Positions 59,507-64,000 of a stretch of 64,000 nt of DNA are shown in pieces (position 1 is the stretch's first letter; each line of letters begins with the position of its first letter). The notes beneath the pieces are model-generated. The model saw nothing but the letters and a program-made list of their open reading frames with translations, was not told the DNA's origin and did no database searches. The position numbers and the translations under genes are program-made. The stretch is from Primula veris (taxonomy: Eukaryota > Streptophyta > Magnoliopsida > Ericales > Primulaceae). The stretch covers positions 19,464,135 to 19,528,134 of the forward strand of contig OY821742.1 of the NCBI GenBank assembly GCA_963682055.1, in the 5' to 3' direction.

Positions 59507-61955
59507 CCCCCCAACTAGCTCAATGCTCGCCTCGAGTGTTGGAAGCGATAACAAAGAAGTAAAGTTTGTCGGTTGTCTTTTAAAAATTCCTTTTCCTTTT
59601 GAATTTGGTGAACTAACTAGCCTAAACTAAATACGATAAAAGTAAAGATAACCTACTGTCGTAGAAAACACGATTGCATTTAGCATATGCAACAAGCCGT
59701 TAAACCTTTAAAGTGTAAAAGGATGAGTTTTGTCTCGTGAGGGTTTACTACAATGACGCCCACACACATATTAGTTTCTAAGTTCCTATGTTCTCCCTAT
59801 ATGATCAAAACATTAACAAACAAGGCATACGACACAAGAGTACAATTACTGAAAGAAATAGAGGCGGAAAAAACAAGTATAACAATCAACTAGAACACAC
59901 CCTTATGATCAACCGAATTTACTACTAACTAGGAATCAAATAGAGTACTCTTATTTACCTCGTACACATCTGCCACACCACTCAATCACTCAAAAACTCT
60001 CCTTTGGCTTCTTGATGTTCGTCGGGGGTTGATATGGATTATTGAATTACCTAGACGTTCGCTAGACTCCTAATGGTCAAGCCTTCTATGTCGATGAAGA
60101 ATCAGCCAGGTGGTGGCTCGTGTCGATGTAAAAAATATGTTTCGAACTTATATGCTTGGTGTAGGTGTTGTCTTTGAATACTGAAAATAAAACTTCCTAG
60201 AAATGGAAGTATCCAATGTGCTCATGCACTTTCCTGAGAATAGAAGTGCCTAAGTGCTCTAATAATCACGACTCCATTTGGGAGTATCTAGTACGTTGAA
60301 TGAAATGAACTCGAGCTTATAAACATGCTCGGTAAATACAACCCTTATCAATGTAAGAAGAATAAAAATAAACTGGTAAGTGTAATAACATATGACTTAA
60401 CCTAATAAACAAGACTGCTGACCTATCAAGTCACTTCGATTTTTTTCATTCTCTTTTTTTTTTTCATTTTTTTTTTTCTGGAGATGGGGTATAGTTCCCT
60501 TTTCTTTTCATCTCATTCTTTTCTTTTTTTCTTTTGATTATTTTCTTTGAAGTGATAGATGTGATGGACATGACCTAATAAAGAAGTGTACAACTCAAAA
60601 AAAATATCTATTGAGGCTTTGCCTCAATGTTTAATCAACATGGTACTACTGACTAACCAAATAATGCTATAAAAATCATAATTGTATAATGATCGCGTGA
60701 AATCCCTAAATCTGTGTCGAAAGTTCAAAAGAAATGTCGTCTCGTAGAACTCCTCCCAATAAAATAAGAGTGTTGAAGTCGAGATTGGGGACACTGTAAG
60801 TCGTTGAAAATGCAATAATGTCGATGTTGCGCAAACTCCTACTTGACCATTTCGGTATTCGGCTTAGTTTAGGCAAACTCGACTTTATTTAGCGGGGACT
60901 CTCGAATCTCTCACTACCTACGGTAGGAAATCCTAAAAATAGGTCATATATTTAGTGGCCCCCACTCACAGTCATGTGTACGAAGGTCCTAAAGAGTGCC
61001 CTAAGTAATTCTAACTTTTGATAGCTCAAGGTTTAATTGTAAGGTTGCGCCTAGTTTAATGTTTATAAATGCTTTTCTACTTCATTTTAAACTTAATTTC
61101 AGTTTGTATTTAATTGTACTTTCAACTTTGTTTGCCAAGAGGTTAATACTCATATTGATAGAACTTTCAAAAAATAAAAACTACTATAGAGAGTGTGTCA
61201 GGCAATGTAAACTCTAAGATATAAATGTGTCTTGACTCCCCCCATTTTTATTATATTTTAGTTTTTTTAATTTTTATATACAGTCCTAACACAAATATTC
61301 ACAAAGCAACCCAAAACACGCAAAATATTTACAAAATAAAAAAAAACGGAGTCATAGAGTTGATACACCTTTTGTGCGGTATTGAGGCGGAGTGAATGTC
61401 TGAATTTTCAGAAAATCAGCTCCGATCCAAAAATGCAGTAGGTTGATCGGTCAGGTTGACCGGTCAGGTCCGCAATGCCTCAATTCTGATTAATTCTTCC
61501 AAAAATCTTTGCGACTATCTAACAAAGACACTAACAAACCATATAAAACGCAAGGGTGTTAGAAAATCTCTATAAAATTCTAAAACTCCTAAAAATTCTC
61601 CAAAGTAGGAGATAAAAAGAAAGACTCAAAATATTTTTGTATTTTTTCGGTTTTTTAAATTTTTATGGATTTTTTTCTCGTATATATAAAAAAAACAAAT
61701 GGGGGTTTTAAATAAATAAGAAAAAAAAAATATTCACAATTTTTGAAAATTCTCCCCATTTCTATGAGCAACCAACGAAAATGTATTCACTCCCCCCAAC
61801 TAAAACTGATAGTGTCTTCACTGTTGGGAGAAGTAAACCACATCGGAGTTGGTCAACCCAAAGAGACTACATGTGGATTAAATACAAGACAATATGTATA
61901 CAAAAATAAATGGCGGATATATACATATGGAAGTGATGGTGGAATAATGGTGGAA
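59507..61955 (-). other. Non-coding 3' part of the Gypsy-like element
   Basis: No RT, RNase H or integrase frame can be found between the end of the protease frame and the proposed polypurine tract. It has poly(T/C) runs near 60440-60540. An inverted copy of the 59172-59200 motif lies at 61440-61470. The open frames here (60624-60815, 61743-62012) resemble nothing known. Confidence 0.45.
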
Positions 61956-64000
61956 TTAGATGGAAGCAGGAGGACCTTCATCCTTTCCTACCTCGTCACG
62001 CTTCGTGACTAATGTATGATCCTCCTCAGGCTCTTCCTCATGATCCTCCTCAAGGTTTTCCTCGGGATCTTCCTCATTAATATCATCCATGTTGAGTTTT
62101 ATACTTGAAAGAGGTGGGTCAAGGAAAAGAAACTTTCTCGCCTTGCTTGATATGTTGAAGAAGTTTGATGTGCATAGTGCGACGGTACTCATTGAGCGAT
62201 CCTGGGATGATGTGTCATGAAAACACTGAATTCCTCCCATAAAAGATGGAATCCCAAAAGTCAGGTACTTATTTCCACAATGTTTAGTCACGTCTTGCTC
62301 CTTGTAGTTGATGATGGCTTGTGATGCCTTCAAGAATGGCACTCCTAATATGACTTTGTTACGTCGGTGCTGAGATTGTTCAAGAGGTATATCATAGACA
62401 ATGAAGTCTAAGATATATATAAAGTTTCCAATTCAATGACTCAACTCCTTGGCTATTCCTTGAGCCTTCCCTGACTTTTGACTGTTGGCCATCATTATCC
62501 TTTTGTTGTAGGGATGTAGCTTAGTGAGGCCGAGTCCATAGAAGATCTTAATGGGCATTACATTTACAAATGCCCATGTATATATCAAGACTCTTTTCAT
62601 GGGGCAGTCGCCTATGACCATGGTTACCATTGGGTAATCAATTCCTTCTGTGGATTGATTGCGTGGTAGCTTGCGAAACCTTCCCATATAGTTTGGCAAG
62701 TGGATTGGTAATCCATGAGGGTTTGAACCTCATGATACATTAGCAGATTTGTAATGAGGGTCTCTTTGCAACACTTTTTCGGTCATAGTACTCTTGATGA
62801 GTTCTTCCTTAGTCACTCTCCTTACGAAGGGAAACAATTCATCCACATCGTTGGTTTTGACTACATGCTCCACTGGAAAACACGATGGTGCCTCTAATGT
62901 AAGATCTCCAAAACAAGCCTCTCCATTTTCCTCAATTTCAGTGAGTGGTGGCTTGTCAAATTTTGCATTACCAATCAAACTTGAGATCTCGTCTCGTATG
63001 AGCTTTGCCATATAAGTTCGGAGTCACGCATCCTCTTCGTCTATGAAGAGAGCTCTTCTTACAGATTTGTTGTCCTTGACAACTCTTCTATCCTTCTCAT
63101 TCCAAGCTTTTGTGTGTTTCTTTTGAAGTTCTTCTTTGAGCTTCTCCCATTTTTCCTTAGGTGTTTCCAACACCTTTTCTACAATTTTCTTATTCCTTCT
63201 CAAATAAGGTTTTTTCTTCTTCTTAACCTTATCATTTTCCTCATTTATGGGTGCCTCTTCAGACTCATCTACCTCCATGAGAACTACCTCTGCATGGTTA
63301 GTGTGACTCCTCCTTAGCTTCTTGGAACTCATGCTCATTTTCAAGGTCATAGTCTTTTCTCCACCGCTTATCGTAATTGTATCCTTCTTATAATCAAGGT
63401 TATCTTTAGTTGTTCACAAGAATGGTTGACCCAGTATGACTATCGACTGATCATTCTTTCATCCAAAAATTGGCCAATCCATGATCACAAAGTCTAGAGT
63501 GTATAAGAAATCTCCCACTCTACATACAACATCTTTACTGATGCCTAGACAGGTTTCATCCTTAGAGGAGTTAGCCATTATCAAGTTTGCTTGGAATGGT
63601 TCGATGCCTTTTAGCTTAAGCATTTCATACATCTCCCTTGGTAGACAGTTTAGACTAGATCATGAATCTAGTCGTACTCTCTCAAGTTGGTACACACCAA
63701 TGATAATTGTCAAAATTGGTTAACCAGGGTCTCTTTCCTTGTTTGTCAGTCTCATACCCCCAAATATTTTTAGATAATCTGGTTCTTCGTAAGGTATGCC
63801 TTTACCGAAATAAGATGGTATAAGATCCACTTTTCTTGGTGCATCCACTGCTTTAGCGAGCTCCCAACTTCCAACACTTTGGGAAAGGTGGTCGACATTC
63901 TTTCCAAAAATTCGGCTTAATTATTCTGAACCTGTTCCACTTTCTTGATAGTTTCAGTTTGACTTTCGCCCTCTGCCCACTCTTTTATGATTACCATAAG
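61956..64000 (-). pseudogene. Degenerate gag-protease region with two tandem retropepsin-like domains
   Basis: From 63719 down to TAA at 61956-61958 there is one minus-strand frame of 587 codons, broken only by TGA codons at 63660, 63459, 63414, 63024, 62730 and 62433 (lower coordinate of each). Domain 1 (about 63719-63390): LDS-stop-SSLNCLP, IMANSSKDE, GDFLYTLDFVIMD, VILGQPFL. A lysine-rich linker with a coiled-coil look follows (LETPKEKWEKLKEELQKKH). Domain 2 (about 62640-62270): VLIYTWAFVNVMP in place of a DTGAS site, MANSQKSGK, GNFIYILDFIV, VILGVPFL. An acidic tail (DPEENLEEDHEEEPEED) ends it. Upstream to 64000 lie gag-like pieces with stops and a shift near 63850-63900. It belongs to an Athila/Tat-like Gypsy element by the form of the protease, which is inference. 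Confidence 0.7.

Overview
The window is plant nuclear DNA, almost certainly eudicot. It has GT-AG introns, a nitrate/peptide transporter gene of plant type, F-box genes with the plant F-box-associated domain, nested Ty1/Copia and Ty3/Gypsy LTR retrotransposons primed by initiator tRNA-Met, and long AT-rich spacers. I do not claim a species. Several conceptual ORFs in this window only open with a TTG codon, so I re-anchored starts to ATG where it mattered.

Layout. 1-2181 (+): the 3' half of an NPF/NRT1-family transporter, closest in recalled motifs to the NPF7 (NRT1.5/NRT1.8) clade, with three exons visible. About 2.5-44.9 kb: three head-to-tail copies of a roughly 6 kb module, each holding an F-box gene on the minus strand with a long leader intron. 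Copy 1 (about 2490-8640) is uninterrupted. Copy 2 (about 11290-25310) has a very young 8.8 kb non-coding LTR element (11449-20290) in its 3' flank. Copy 3 (27100-44830) is destroyed: its F-box gene is split by a truncated Copia element (29667-43138), which is itself split by a near-intact chromodomain Gypsy element (31427-41312, TSD CATGC). About 45-54.4 kb: a second non-coding LTR-element remnant, a fourth F-box fragment (51998-52396, + strand) and a solo Copia LTR (53059-54418, TSD TTAAG). About 54.4-58.4 kb: AT-rich spacer with a hAT-type MITE. About 58.4-64 kb: the 3' part of a Gypsy-like element on the minus strand that carries two retropepsin-like domains in tandem and no recognisable reverse transcriptase; it runs off the right edge.

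How it fits together. The only likely functional host genes are the NPF transporter and two F-box genes. By family knowledge the F-box proteins would be substrate receptors of SCF ubiquitin ligases. The rest is a transposon-rich interval in which tandem duplication of the F-box module and successive retroelement insertions can be ordered: module duplication, then Copia into copy 3, then Gypsy into that Copia; the non-coding element in copy 2 is probably the youngest event.

Most notable observations: (1) a three-unit tandem repeat in the LTR of the young non-coding element, whose units form two hairpins with compensatory base changes between units; (2) a 587-codon frame with two tandem retropepsin-like domains, interrupted by six in-frame stops that are all TGA; (3) a conserved 79-bp hidden 3' exon candidate in all three F-box copies, which would replace the read-through C-terminus.
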